Shown here in pieces: positions 16,977 to 25,656 of a stretch of 64,000 nucleotides of DNA. A program made the translations under genes and the position numbers. The stretch comes from Actinospineispora spinosispora DSM 44797 (lineage in GTDB: Bacteria; Actinomycetota; Actinomycetes; Mycobacteriales; Pseudonocardiaceae). The DNA is taken from the NCBI RefSeq assembly GCF_000429025.1, contig NZ_KE386838.1:175137-239136 (forward strand). Reading direction: 5' to 3'. A model generated the notes under the pieces. It ran no database searches. It saw only the letters and a program-made list of their open reading frames with translations, and was not told the DNA's origin. How positions within the stretch are numbered: the first letter of the stretch is position 1; every line of letters begins with the position of its first letter.

Positions 16977-18455
16977 ATGACTCAGCCAGCACAGCAGCCA
17001 CCACGGAATCCCCGCATCGCGATCATCGGCGCCGGCATGTCCGGGTTGTGCATGGCCTTTGTCCTGCGCCGCGCGGGGATCACCGACATCACGATCTACG
17101 AGAAGGCCGACTCGGTCGGCGGCACCTGGCGCGACAACACCTACCCCGGCCTGAGCTGCGACGTTCCGTCGCGCTTCTACCAGTTCACGTTCGCGCCGAA
17201 ACCGGACTGGAGCCACGTCTTCTCCCCCGGCGCGGAAATCCGCGACTACTTCACCTCGGTCGCGCGTGACCACGATCTGGAGAAACACATCCGGTTCGGC
17301 ACCGAGGTGGTGCACGCCGAATTCGGTCAGGGCCACTGGCGGCTGCGCACCTCTCACGGTGACACCCAGGAGGTCGACTTCCTGATTTCGGCGACCGGCA
17401 TCCTGCACCATCCCCGTTATCCGACGATCCAGGGTCTCGACGACTTCGGTGGCGCGGTGTTCCATTCCGCGCGCTGGGATCACAGCGTCCCGTTGCGGGG
17501 CAAGCGGGTCGCGGTCGTCGGCACCGGTTCGACCGGCGTCCAGATCGTCTGCGGTCTCGCCGGGACCGCCGGTCGGGTCGAGCTGTTCCAGCGCAGCGCG
17601 CAGTGGGTCCTGCCGGTCCCGAACCCGAGCTACACCCGGTTCGGCAAGACGCTGCACCGGCGTTTCCCGAAGCTCGGCGCGCGCATCTACGAGTCCTACC
17701 GCGCGGGCTTCCAGTTCCTCGCCGGCGCGCTGATCAAGCCGGGCAAGCGTCGGCGGCTCATCGGCGCGCTGTGCCGCGCGAACCTGCGCACCGTCCGCGA
17801 CCCGAAGCTGCGCGAGGCGCTCACCCCCGACTACCAGCCGATGTGCCGGCGGCTCATCTTCTCCGGCCGGTTCTACCGCGCGATGCAACGGCCCGACGTC
17901 GGTCTGGTCACCGAGAACATCGACCACGTGACGTCGAACGGCATCGTGACCACCGACGGACGTCTGCACGAGGTCGACGTGATCGCGCTGGCCACCGGCT
18001 TCGACGCACACGCGTTCCTGCGGCCGATGAACCTGGTCGGGGAGAACGGCCGGACGATCGACGAGGCGTGGAGCGACGGCCCGCGCGCGCACCTGACCGT
18101 CGCGCTGCCCGACTTCCCGAACTTCTTCATGCTGATGGGCCCGCACAGCCCGGTCGGCAACTACTCGCTGACCGCGATCGCCGAGACCCAGGCCGACCAC
18201 ATCCTCGGCTGGGTCGACCGCTGGCGGCGCGGCGAGTTCGCCACCGTCGCGCCCACCCGCCAGGCGACCGACGCGTTCAACACCGAGATGCGCTCGGCGA
18301 TGCCCGGCACCGTCTGGACCACCGGCTGCACCAGCTGGTACCTCGGCAAGGACGGTGTGCCGGAGCTGTGGCCGTGGACGCCCGGCGCGCACCGCACCCG
18401 GCTGAGCACCGACACCTCCGGCTACGACCTGCGGGTCACAGCCGATCGGCCATGA
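16977..18455 (+). CDS. Flavin monooxygenase, Baeyer-Villiger type
   Basis: A 492-residue FAD/NADPH enzyme. The FAD motif IIGAGMSGLCMAF is followed by EKADSVGGTWRDNTYPG. The Baeyer-Villiger fingerprint FxGxxxHxxxWD is complete as FGGAVFHSARWD (residues about 158-169). The NADPH motif is VVGTGSTGVQI. Such enzymes insert oxygen next to a ketone or oxidise heteroatoms. It is divergent from the AraC regulator and overlaps the convergent GMC oxidoreductase by 20 bp, so the two could act on the same pathway (alcohol to ketone to ester). That pathway is an inference. Confidence 0.92.
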   Translation: MTQPAQQPPRNPRIAIIGAGMSGLCMAFVLRRAGITDITIYEKADSVGGTWRDNTYPGLSCDVPSRFYQFTFAPKPDWSHVFSPGAEIRDYFTSVARDHDLEKHIRFGTEVVHAEFGQGHWRLRTSHGDTQEVDFLISATGILHHPRYPTIQGLDDFGGAVFHSARWDHSVPLRGKRVAVVGTGSTGVQIVCGLAGTAGRVELFQRSAQWVLPVPNPSYTRFGKTLHRRFPKLGARIYESYRAGFQFLAGALIKPGKRRRLIGALCRANLRTVRDPKLREALTPDYQPMCRRLIFSGRFYRAMQRPDVGLVTENIDHVTSNGIVTTDGRLHEVDVIALATGFDAHAFLRPMNLVGENGRTIDEAWSDGPRAHLTVALPDFPNFFMLMGPHSPVGNYSLTAIAETQADHILGWVDRWRRGEFATVAPTRQATDAFNTEMRSAMPGTVWTTGCTSWYLGKDGVPELWPWTPGAHRTRLSTDTSGYDLRVTADRP

Positions 18456-20004
18456 GCTCGCCGACCATGATCGCGGTCAGGTTGGTGTTCGCCCTGGGCA
18501 CCGACGGGAAGATCGACGCGTCGACCACCCGCAGACCCTCGACGCCGAGCACCCGACAGTCCGGGTCGACCACGGTCGTGGCGTCGGACGGCGAACCCAT
18601 CCGGCAGGTGCTGGTGCCGTGCTGCGTGTCGACGGCGGTGGCACGCAGGTGCCGGTCGAGGTCGGTGTCCGAGCCGTCCAGCGCCGCGCGCAGCGGATGG
18701 TTGACCGGCGCCTGCCACGGGTCGTCGCCGCACACGGCGCGGACCGGTGCGGAGTCGATCAGCTTCGCCAGCAGCCGGGCGCCGTCGCGCAGCCGCGCCA
18801 GGTCACGCTCGTCGGACAGCATGTTCTCCCGGACGACCGGCAGCGTGGCCGGGTCGAGACCGGTCAGCTCGACCGAACCGCGGGAGAACACCTGGTTGAC
18901 CCACACCCCGATGCCGCCGGCGCCGGCGCGCATGTCGGCGCTGCTCATGGCCAGCAGGTTCTGGTTGAGCGCGACCAGCATCATGTCGTTGCCGAGACCG
19001 CCGGTCCCGCTGTCGTAGCGCACGCAGCAGTTCGTGTGCCGGTCCTCAGGACCCGCAGCGTGCCCGGGCAGCAGCGGTACGCCGGCCATGACCATCGGAT
19101 GGTCCTGCATACCCCGCCCGACCGGCAGGTCGGCGCGGACCTCGACACCCAGTGCCCGCAGCGCGTCGGCCGGACCGATGCCGGAACGCAGCAGGATCGT
19201 CGGCGAGGCGATCACTCCGGCGCTGAGCACGACCTGGTCGGCGTGCAGCACCTCACCGCCGGCCAGCCGGACCCCGACCGCGCGGGTCCCGTCGAACACC
19301 ACGGTGTCGACCAGGCACCCGCCCCTGACCTCGAGCGTGGCCAACTCCCGCGCGGGCTCAAGGTAGGCGTCGTTGGTGGAGACGCGGCGCCCGTCGCGGG
19401 AGTTGATCGGGTACGGCGACACCCCGGTCGCGCCCGGCGCGTTGACGTCCGGCGCCCACTCGAACCCGTGCGCGAGCGCGGCGCCGCGCAACGCCTCGTC
19501 GACCGCGCCCCACGCCGCAACCGGCGCCCGGTACACCGGCGTCGGCCCGTCGCCACCGTGGTAGGTCTCGGCCGCGAAGTCCTGGTCGGACTCCAGCGCG
19601 ACGAAGTGGGGCAGCACGTCCGCCGGTCGCCAGCCGGCCGGCCAGGAGTCGAAGTCGTCCATCGGCGGGCGGATCGCGATCTGCCCGTTGACCGTCGAGC
19701 TGCCGCCGACGCCGCGTCCACGCCAGTACAGGTAGGGCTCCTGCCACTCGGTGCGGGTCGCGTCGAGACCGGGCCACAGGTAGTCGCCGATGGTGGGGCT
19801 GAGCAGGCCGTTCATCGGGTTGGGCGAGCGCCACTCCTCGGGCAGTGCGGCCGATCGGAAGTCGATCCCCGCTTCCAGCAGCAGGACTCGCCTGCCGGCC
19901 GAGGCGCAACGCGCGGCCAGCGCGGCCCCCGACGACCCGGCACCGACCACGATGAGATCCCACGCCACCGGGCCATCGTGGGTCACCGGTGAAGGTTCGG
20001 GCAA
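18436..20004 (-). CDS. GMC family FAD-dependent oxidoreductase
   Basis: A 522-residue glucose-methanol-choline oxidoreductase. It has an N-terminal FAD motif VVGAGSSGAALAARCASAG, then VLLLEAG, the GMC signature WRGRGVGGSSTVNGQ and the C-terminal catalytic histidine in TQHGTSTCRMG. These enzymes oxidise alcohols to aldehydes or ketones. The start used is TTG at 20004; GTG at 19986 is an alternative and neither has a good ribosome site. The 3' end overlaps the convergent monooxygenase by 20 bp. Confidence 0.9.
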   Translation of the reverse strand: MPEPSPVTHDGPVAWDLIVVGAGSSGAALAARCASAGRRVLLLEAGIDFRSAALPEEWRSPNPMNGLLSPTIGDYLWPGLDATRTEWQEPYLYWRGRGVGGSSTVNGQIAIRPPMDDFDSWPAGWRPADVLPHFVALESDQDFAAETYHGGDGPTPVYRAPVAAWGAVDEALRGAALAHGFEWAPDVNAPGATGVSPYPINSRDGRRVSTNDAYLEPARELATLEVRGGCLVDTVVFDGTRAVGVRLAGGEVLHADQVVLSAGVIASPTILLRSGIGPADALRALGVEVRADLPVGRGMQDHPMVMAGVPLLPGHAAGPEDRHTNCCVRYDSGTGGLGNDMMLVALNQNLLAMSSADMRAGAGGIGVWVNQVFSRGSVELTGLDPATLPVVRENMLSDERDLARLRDGARLLAKLIDSAPVRAVCGDDPWQAPVNHPLRAALDGSDTDLDRHLRATAVDTQHGTSTCRMGSPSDATTVVDPDCRVLGVEGLRVVDASIFPSVPRANTNLTAIMVGELMADRL

Positions 20005-20081
20005 GGGCCGCCGGAAGATGGGAAGGTTGAGGAGCGACCGAGCGTTATCGCATGTGGCCGATCGAAGGAGCGAGACTACAG

Positions 20082-20597
20082 ATGAGCACAGAGAAGGCGA
20101 TCCTCGCCGGTGGCTGCTTCTGGGGTGTGCAGGACCTCATTCGCAGGCAGCCGGGCGTCGAGTCGACCCGCGTCGGGTACACCGGCGGTGACGTGCCGAA
20201 CGCGACGTACCGTAACCACGGAACGCACGCCGAGGCGATCGAGATCCTGTTCGACCCCGCCAAGATCAGCTACCGGGACCTGCTGGAGTTCTTCTTCCAG
20301 ATCCACGACCCGTCGACGAAGAACCGCCAGGGCAACGACAGGGGCCTGAGCTACCGGTCGGCGATCTTCTACACCAGCGACGAGCAGCGCAAGGTCGCCG
20401 AGGACACGATCGCCGACGTGGACGCCGCGGGTCTGTGGCCAGGGAAGGTCGTCACCGAGGTGACCGAGGCGGGCCCGTTCTGGGAGGCCGAGCCGGAGCA
20501 CCAGGACTACCTGATCCATTACCCCAACGGCTACACCTGCCACTGGGTCCGTCCCGACTGGAAGCTCCCGCGCCGCCAGGAGCAGACCAGCAGCTGA
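20082..20597 (+). CDS. msrA: Peptide methionine (S)-S-oxide reductase MsrA
   Basis: A 171-residue repair enzyme with the catalytic GGCFWG motif near residue 15, followed by GYTGGDVPNATYRNHGTHAE, the standard MsrA signature, and EPEHQDYLIHYP at the C-terminus. It reduces S-methionine sulfoxide in oxidised proteins. The ATG at 20082 is preceded by AAGGAG. It is divergent from the GMC oxidoreductase, whose family can generate hydrogen peroxide. Intact and of normal length. Confidence 0.96.
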   Translation: MSTEKAILAGGCFWGVQDLIRRQPGVESTRVGYTGGDVPNATYRNHGTHAEAIEILFDPAKISYRDLLEFFFQIHDPSTKNRQGNDRGLSYRSAIFYTSDEQRKVAEDTIADVDAAGLWPGKVVTEVTEAGPFWEAEPEHQDYLIHYPNGYTCHWVRPDWKLPRRQEQTSS

Positions 20598-20620
20598 CCC
20601 TTCGGCCAGGTCGCGCCACC

Positions 20621-20692
20621 GACACCGCGCACCTCCGCTCCACGCCGCGCTATGTGCTCATAGCGCGGTGTGGACGTGGGGTGCGCGGTGTC
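20621..20692. repeat. 72-bp palindrome, ACACCGCGCACC type
   Basis: Outer arms GACACCGCGCACC / GGTGCGCGGTGTC and inner CCGCGCTATG / CATAGCGCGG share one centre. This is a relative of the element at 4021-4080. It overlaps the last codons of the minus-strand membrane protein gene and lies 24 bp past the msrA stop, so it sits between two convergent genes as a bidirectional terminator would. Confidence 0.82.
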
Positions 20693-21474
20693 GTGCGTCC
20701 AAAGCGGGTGCGGCCCCACGGCTTGTACACCGACAGCACGGTCGCGGCCAGCACCAGCGCGCCGCCGACGCCGAAGCCGCCGATCAGCCACACCGGGTCG
20801 GCCCCGGGCTTCTCGGCCGCCGAGGCCACCCAGCCCTGGACGAACACGAGTCCGCTGGCCACGGCGAGCACCGCCAGCACGAACTTGGCCAGCACCCAGT
20901 AGTGCTTCACCAGGCCCCATTTGCCGGTGAGGCTCACCGCGAGGCCGGACATGATCGACGACAGGCTGACCCAGGGCAGGATCGTGACCTCGAAGCCGGC
21001 CAGCAGGACGTAGTGCGACTGAGCCACGGCCGCGTCGCGGGTGTCGGCGGCGAGAACCGCGAGCGTCAGCATGACCGCCGCGAGCCCGAGGAAGACGCCG
21101 GACAGCGCGACGTGCAGGGTCAGCAGCACCTTGCGGGTCCGGGGAGCCACCTGCCCGGCGAGCAGGCTCAGAACCGCCACCGACAGCGGCATGACGGTCA
21201 CCGCCGCGAGCAGGTCGGCGACGACGAACCCCAGGTACACGGCGAGCAGGAACACCAGCCAGCCCGCGCCGAGCGACAGCGGCCGTGACGGCTGCCGCAC
21301 GGTCGACACCAGGACCCCCAGGCAGATCACGGCTCCCGCCGCCCAGTACCCCGCCCGCCAGGGATCCGTGGTCGGGAAGACCGGCGGCAGCAGCATCCCC
21401 GGCACACTGATCAGGACGTAGAACGCGGTCAGGCCGCGCAGCGTCCCCGTCGTCGACTCTTCCGCGTTTCTCAC
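20650..21474 (-). CDS. Polytopic membrane protein of unknown function
   Basis: About 274 residues with roughly eight hydrophobic segments (for example VFLLAVYLGFVVADLLAAV, VLAKFVLAVLAVASGLVFV, GGALVLAATVLSVYK). I do not recognise the family. Start GTG at 21474 is preferred over TTG at 21486; neither has a strong ribosome site. The C-terminal tail (RTTPRTPRPHRAMST) and the stop are encoded by the palindromic element at 20621-20692, suggesting the original stop was replaced by repeat sequence. Confidence 0.7.
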   Translation of the reverse strand: MRNAEESTTGTLRGLTAFYVLISVPGMLLPPVFPTTDPWRAGYWAAGAVICLGVLVSTVRQPSRPLSLGAGWLVFLLAVYLGFVVADLLAAVTVMPLSVAVLSLLAGQVAPRTRKVLLTLHVALSGVFLGLAAVMLTLAVLAADTRDAAVAQSHYVLLAGFEVTILPWVSLSSIMSGLAVSLTGKWGLVKHYWVLAKFVLAVLAVASGLVFVQGWVASAAEKPGADPVWLIGGFGVGGALVLAATVLSVYKPWGRTRFGRTTPRTPRPHRAMST

Positions 21475-21559
21475 CTGGCAAGTCAAGCCTTCGGCACCGG
21501 GTCATTCCATCGCCGCGCCGCTCGGATGCATACGCGACAGTCCAGCCGGTCCGGCGCCG

Positions 21560-23221
21560 TCAGAGATCGGCGGCCAGTGGAACCTCGGCCAGTGCCGGCG
21601 ACGTCATCCAGGCGCGCAGCACCTGGGTCGCGTGCACGTCGTCGGAGTTGTAGCGCAGCAGCCGTTCCCGCTGCGTCTCGTCGGGCGGCTCGCCGTCCAT
21701 GCCGACGGCGTCGCGGTACCAGCGCATCGAGTTCTCCCCGCTGGCCTCCGGGTCCTGCCAGGCGAACCCCGCCGCGGGTGCGATGCGCTTGAGCCCCTTG
21801 CCCTGTGCGCACAGGAACCACTGGCTGACCACGGCGAACAGGTCGACCCAGCGGTCGGAGACGATGAACTCCTCGACCTCGGCGCGCGGCGGGATGCCCG
21901 GGTATCCGACGAAACGGTCGGCGGAACCGAGCAGCCAGCGGTTCTCGGCCTGCTCGTTGTAGCAGTAGGCGGCGAAGGTCAGCCCGCGCTCGGCGCACCG
22001 GCGGCGCAGCGCACTGAGCCAGCCCCAGAACTCGGCGAACGACCGGGCCTCGTCGTCGGTGGGCAGCGGCGTCCAGGTGGCGAAGGCGCGGTACCCCGTC
22101 GGCTCCCCGATGTCGGCGCCGCCCGGGGTGGTGAGCAGGCACCCCCACAGGTAGGCGCCGCCCTCACCGAAGCTCTCCATGTCGATGTCGACCTCGACGT
22201 CGGCCCGCAGCACCGGCACCTCCGCGACCCTGCGGACCAGCGGAAGGTCCCGCAGGTACGCCTTGGCCAGTGCGATCGCGTCGGCGAACGGCATGCCGTG
22301 CAACAGCACCGGCGGCTCGGCGGCCGGATCGAGCGCGGCCAGCTGGGCGACGGTGGCGACACCGGCATCGCGCAGGGCCACCGCATGCTCACCGCGCAGC
22401 ACGAGGCTCACGTCGCGGCGGTCGGCGAGCACCGTCTCGCAGGTCGGCCACCAGGGACACCGCCGGCACTCGGTGATCCGCGACGGCTGGGCGAGCGCGG
22501 GCCGGCCGGCGGCGGCAGCCTGCGCGATGGCCAACCGATCCGCGAACCGGCTGTCGTATTCCTGCAGCGTGCTGTGCCCGCCCGGCCAGCTGGGCACCGA
22601 CAGGTCGTGCCACAGCACCACGTCGGCGTCCAGCCCGATCACCCCACCCAACGAGGGCAATTCGGGATCGGCGAACCCGACGGACTGCAACATCCGCACC
22701 AGATGCGCGAGCCGCAGCTGGTCACGCGTGTGCGACCGAGCCTTCCGGGACGGATCCGCCGAGGCCAGCTCGGCATGCGGCGGCCCCAACGGCCCGGTCA
22801 ACGCCCCCGACCCCGGATCGGTGACCCGATGACGCACGACGATCAACGGCCGGTAACCGCCGTCGGCGCCCCGAACGAGCAGATCGACGTCACCGCTGCG
22901 AGCGGCGGCCGGATCGAGCGGCAACACCGCGTTCCACACGTACTCGGCGCCCGCCCGCAGCGCGGCGACGGTGGCCTGCTCCCGCTCCCGAGCCGGACCG
23001 CTCGGCACCGCGACCCACTGCGCGGGCCCGACCAGCGAGGCCAGCCGATCCCCGATCTCGGCCCGATGCGCCAATGCATCGTCGCGCCGCTGCTCCAGCG
23101 CCGGATCAGGCTGAGCCCGAGGCGCTCCCACAGCCGACGGATCATGCTCGAGATGCACCCGGCGACGACACCGGGACACCGCGGACGCATCGAGCGTCAC
23201 CTGTCCCGCAATCACCGCCAT
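21560..23221 (-). CDS. TM0106-family RecB-like nuclease
   Basis: A 553-residue protein of the TM0106 RecB/Cas4-like family. The N-terminal cysteine in SRCRRRVHLEHD and the later trio in ITECRRCPWWPTCETVL fit the family's iron-sulfur site. A RecB-like nuclease core (DVDLLVRGADGGYRPLIVV) comes first, then a helix-hairpin-helix-like stretch (LRDAGVATVAQLAALD). A C-terminal RNase-H-fold exonuclease domain starts VDIDMESFGEGGAYLWG, with metal-binding Asp and Glu. A DNA repair or degradation role is inferred from domains. ATG at 23221 is chosen because upstream sequence is repeat DNA. Confidence 0.85.
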   Translation of the reverse strand: MAVIAGQVTLDASAVSRCRRRVHLEHDPSAVGAPRAQPDPALEQRRDDALAHRAEIGDRLASLVGPAQWVAVPSGPAREREQATVAALRAGAEYVWNAVLPLDPAAARSGDVDLLVRGADGGYRPLIVVRHRVTDPGSGALTGPLGPPHAELASADPSRKARSHTRDQLRLAHLVRMLQSVGFADPELPSLGGVIGLDADVVLWHDLSVPSWPGGHSTLQEYDSRFADRLAIAQAAAAGRPALAQPSRITECRRCPWWPTCETVLADRRDVSLVLRGEHAVALRDAGVATVAQLAALDPAAEPPVLLHGMPFADAIALAKAYLRDLPLVRRVAEVPVLRADVEVDIDMESFGEGGAYLWGCLLTTPGGADIGEPTGYRAFATWTPLPTDDEARSFAEFWGWLSALRRRCAERGLTFAAYCYNEQAENRWLLGSADRFVGYPGIPPRAEVEEFIVSDRWVDLFAVVSQWFLCAQGKGLKRIAPAAGFAWQDPEASGENSMRWYRDAVGMDGEPPDETQRERLLRYNSDDVHATQVLRAWMTSPALAEVPLAADL

Positions 23222-23288
23222 GCCCAGCACTGTAGAGACAGGGTCCGACAGTTCTCGTTCGGCCTTTCCCACACCCTCCGACGTCACG

Positions 23289-23352
23289 TCGCAGACCCTC
23301 ACGTCGCATCGCAGACACTGCAGCATCTGCGACACAACCCGAACCTCTGCGA
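23289..23352. repeat. Degraded long palindrome
   Basis: Centre CACTGCAG with inner arms TCGCAGA/TCTGCGA and outer CGCAGA/TCTGCG pairs; several internal mismatches. It is clearly a decayed relative of the element at 4171-4238, with the same CGCAGACACTGCAG core. Confidence 0.65.
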
Positions 23353-23442
23353 GGCGTGACGCCCGCGGCTCCTGAAGCGCGCCGCGCCGCGCCGCCTCCA
23401 AGGCTCGCTGCGGCCGCCCCCGCACCTCGCCGCTGGAACACC

Positions 23443-23506
23443 TTGCACACCTACGTGCTGCGTCGCATATGTCCGGACGTGTGCGACGCAGCACGTAGGT
23501 GTGCAA
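23443..23506. repeat. 64-bp palindrome, CACGTAG/TGCGACGC family
   Basis: Arms begin TTGCACACCTACGTGCTGCG and close with CACGTAGGTGTGCAA around GTCCGGAC; only two T/G wobbles break the symmetry. It is nearly identical to 49245-49306 and both are preceded by CGCTGGAACACC. Confidence 0.88.
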
Positions 23507-23526
23507 AGTCCCACCAACCCCGCGAA

Positions 23527-23620
23527 GGCGGGCGGTGTCAACCCGGAACCCTCGCCCCCGAACCCGCGCAACCACGAACCAGCGCGAGGCCGGCGAAGCC
23601 GGGGGTTGATACCGCCCGCC
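23527..23620. repeat. 18-bp stem, 58-nt loop element (GGTGTCAACCC type)
   Basis: The left arm GGCGGGCGGTGTCAACCC pairs with the right arm GGGTTGATACCGCCCGCC apart from one wobble. The loop contains CCTCGCCCCCGAAC and GCGAGGCCGGCGAAGCCG. The right flank CACGCCAAGACACTC matches the element at 4334-4446. Confidence 0.82.
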
Positions 23621-23666
23621 CACGCCAAGACACTCACAAGCCAGCGGGGACACCACACCAAGACAC

Positions 23667-23710
23667 CCGTGAGTGATTTGGGCTGCCATAGCAGCCCAAA
23701 TCACTCACGG
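23667..23710. repeat. GTGAGTG hairpin, 20-bp perfect arms
   Basis: CCGTGAGTGATTTGGGCTGC, loop CATA, then the exact complement. It lies 115 bp upstream of the osmoprotectant permease start, so it could affect that promoter or insulate it. Confidence 0.85.
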
Positions 23711-23824
23711 CATAAAGCCGGCAGGGACTGAACCCTCCCCCAACACCGGCCCCAGGCAATTGCGCCTCCGCTAGAAATCTTCGGCACGCTGTGTCACAGT
23801 TCGTGATCGACTCAGGAGGTGGAA

Positions 23825-24469
23825 TTGCGGTTCCTCAACTACCTCCAGTTCCGCTGGGCGCACGTGCTTGAACTGACAATCGAACACGCCTTGGTCACGA
23901 TCACGACGGTCGCCATCGCCACCGTCATCGGTGTCGCGGTCGGCGTCGCCACGTACCGCACCGACCGCGCCAGACAGCTCGTCCTCGGCATCGCCTCGGT
24001 CTTCCTGACCATCCCGTCGCTGGCCCTGTTCGGCCTGTTCATCGGCCTGATCGGGCTCGGCATCGTGCCGGTGATCATCGCGCTGGTGATGTACTCGCTG
24101 CTGCCGATCCTGGCGAACACGATCGTCGGGCTGCGCAGCGTCGACCCGGCCATCGTCGAGTCGGCGCAGGGCATCGGCATGCCGAGGAACGCGCGGCTGT
24201 TACGCATCGAGCTGCCGCTCGCCTGGCCGGTCATCCTCACCGGCATCCGGGTCTCGACGCTGCTGACGATCGGCATCGCGGCGATCGGCGCCTACATTCG
24301 GGGTCCGGGCCTCGGTCAGGACATCTTCACCGGGCTGGCCCGCATCGGCAGCCCCCAGGCGATCAACTACGTGCTCGGCGGGGTCCTCGGCATCGTGCTG
24401 CTGGCGATCCTGTTCGACCTGTTGTTCGTGCTGGTCAACCGAATCACGACATCCCGGGGGATCCAATGA
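23825..24469 (+). CDS. Osmoprotectant ABC transporter permease
   Basis: About 214 residues with an OpuCB/OpuCD-type permease fold, including the EAA-loop region VESAQGIGMPRNARLLRIELPL and several membrane spans. TTG at 23825 is the likely start because GGAGG lies five bases upstream; a GTG two codons earlier overlaps that ribosome site. Leu codon TTA at 24200 is rare in this GC-rich sequence. First gene of a permease-ATPase-permease-binding protein operon for glycine betaine or related compatible solutes. The stop overlaps the next start (ATGA). Confidence 0.9.
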   Translation: MRFLNYLQFRWAHVLELTIEHALVTITTVAIATVIGVAVGVATYRTDRARQLVLGIASVFLTIPSLALFGLFIGLIGLGIVPVIIALVMYSLLPILANTIVGLRSVDPAIVESAQGIGMPRNARLLRIELPLAWPVILTGIRVSTLLTIGIAAIGAYIRGPGLGQDIFTGLARIGSPQAINYVLGGVLGIVLLAILFDLLFVLVNRITTSRGIQ

Positions 24470-25656
24470 CCCAGAAGATCAAGATTCGGCTGGACCGGCT
24501 CACCAAGACGTTCCCCGGTCAGAAGCAGGCCGCGGTGGACGAGCTGTCCATGGAGATCCCCGAGGGCGAGATCGTGATCTTCGTGGGTCCGTCGGGCTGC
24601 GGCAAGACGACCACGATGAAGATGGTCAACCGGCTGATCGAGCCCACCTCGGGCCGCATCTTCCTGGACGACGAGGACGTCACGAAGGTCAACGCCGACC
24701 AGCTGCGCCGCCGTATCGGCTACGTCATCCAGCAGATCGGGCTGTTCCCGCACCAGACGATCGCGCAGAACATCGCCACCGTGCCGAAGATGCTGGGCTG
24801 GAAGCCGGACCGCATCGAGGCCCGGATCGACGAGCTGCTGCGCACGGTCAGCATGGACCCGGAGACCTACCGGGGCCGCTACCCGAAGGAGCTGTCCGGC
24901 GGCCAGCGTCAGCGCATCGGGGTGGCCAGGGCGATGAGCGCCGACCCGGACGTCATGCTGATGGACGAGCCGTTCGGCGCGATCGACCCGATCACCCGCG
25001 ACCGGCTGCAGAACGAGTTCCTCCGGCTGCAGGCCGAGATCAAGAAGACGATCATCTTCGTCACCCATGACATCGACGAGGCGATCAAGATGGGTGACCG
25101 CATCGCGATCCTGCGCGAACACTCGCACATCGCCCAGTTCGACACCCCCGAGCGGATTCTGGTCAATCCGGCGGACGAGTTCGTCGCCGACTTCATCGGC
25201 CGAGGCGCCTCGCTCAAGCGGCTGAGCCTGAGCCGGGTCCGCGACATCGAGCTGTCCCAGTGGCCGACGATCGCCGCCGACGCGGATCGCGCCCAGGCCT
25301 ACCGAGACCTGGAGGCGACCGACCGGGGCTGTCTGCTGGTGCTCGACGACCAGCGCAAACCCCGCAGCTGGGTCAACTCCGATCACCTGGGACGGGACAA
25401 CGGCCGGTCGCTCGCCGAGATCGGGCTGCCGCTCGCGGTGGTCGAACCGCAGGCGACCCTGTCCGACACACTCAACGAGATGCTCACCGCGCGGTACTGC
25501 ACCGCGGTCGTGGTGGACCGCTCAGGCGAGTACCAGGGCATCGTCGACATCGACACGATCAACGAGTCCATCCGGGGCATGCGCACGGCCGAACGCGACC
25601 GGCTGCGCGCGGGCGCCGACCCCGCATCCGGGCTGGTCGAGGACGAACCGGCATGA
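24466..25656 (+). CDS. Osmoprotectant ABC transporter ATPase with CBS domains
   Basis: A 396-residue OpuCA/ProV-type ATPase. Walker A is FVGPSGCGKTTT, signature LSGGQRQRIGVARAM, Walker B VMLMDEPFGAIDP and H-loop FVTHDIDEAI. After about residue 270 the C-terminal part forms CBS-type repeats (SDTLNEMLTARYCTAVVVD), the ionic-strength or nucleotide sensing module that gates such transporters. It is coupled by 4-bp overlaps on both sides. Confidence 0.94.
   Translation: MTQKIKIRLDRLTKTFPGQKQAAVDELSMEIPEGEIVIFVGPSGCGKTTTMKMVNRLIEPTSGRIFLDDEDVTKVNADQLRRRIGYVIQQIGLFPHQTIAQNIATVPKMLGWKPDRIEARIDELLRTVSMDPETYRGRYPKELSGGQRQRIGVARAMSADPDVMLMDEPFGAIDPITRDRLQNEFLRLQAEIKKTIIFVTHDIDEAIKMGDRIAILREHSHIAQFDTPERILVNPADEFVADFIGRGASLKRLSLSRVRDIELSQWPTIAADADRAQAYRDLEATDRGCLLVLDDQRKPRSWVNSDHLGRDNGRSLAEIGLPLAVVEPQATLSDTLNEMLTARYCTAVVVDRSGEYQGIVDIDTINESIRGMRTAERDRLRAGADPASGLVEDEPA

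Larger units (their letters stand above)
23222..23824. other. 603-bp gene-free stretch packed with palindromic elements
   Basis: This space between the TM0106-like gene and the osmoprotectant operon contains no credible gene. It carries four inverted-repeat elements at 23289-23352, 23443-23506, 23527-23620 and 23667-23710, and then the operon promoter and ribosome site. Its middle part mirrors the gene-free stretch at 4.0-4.5 kb. Confidence 0.75.
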
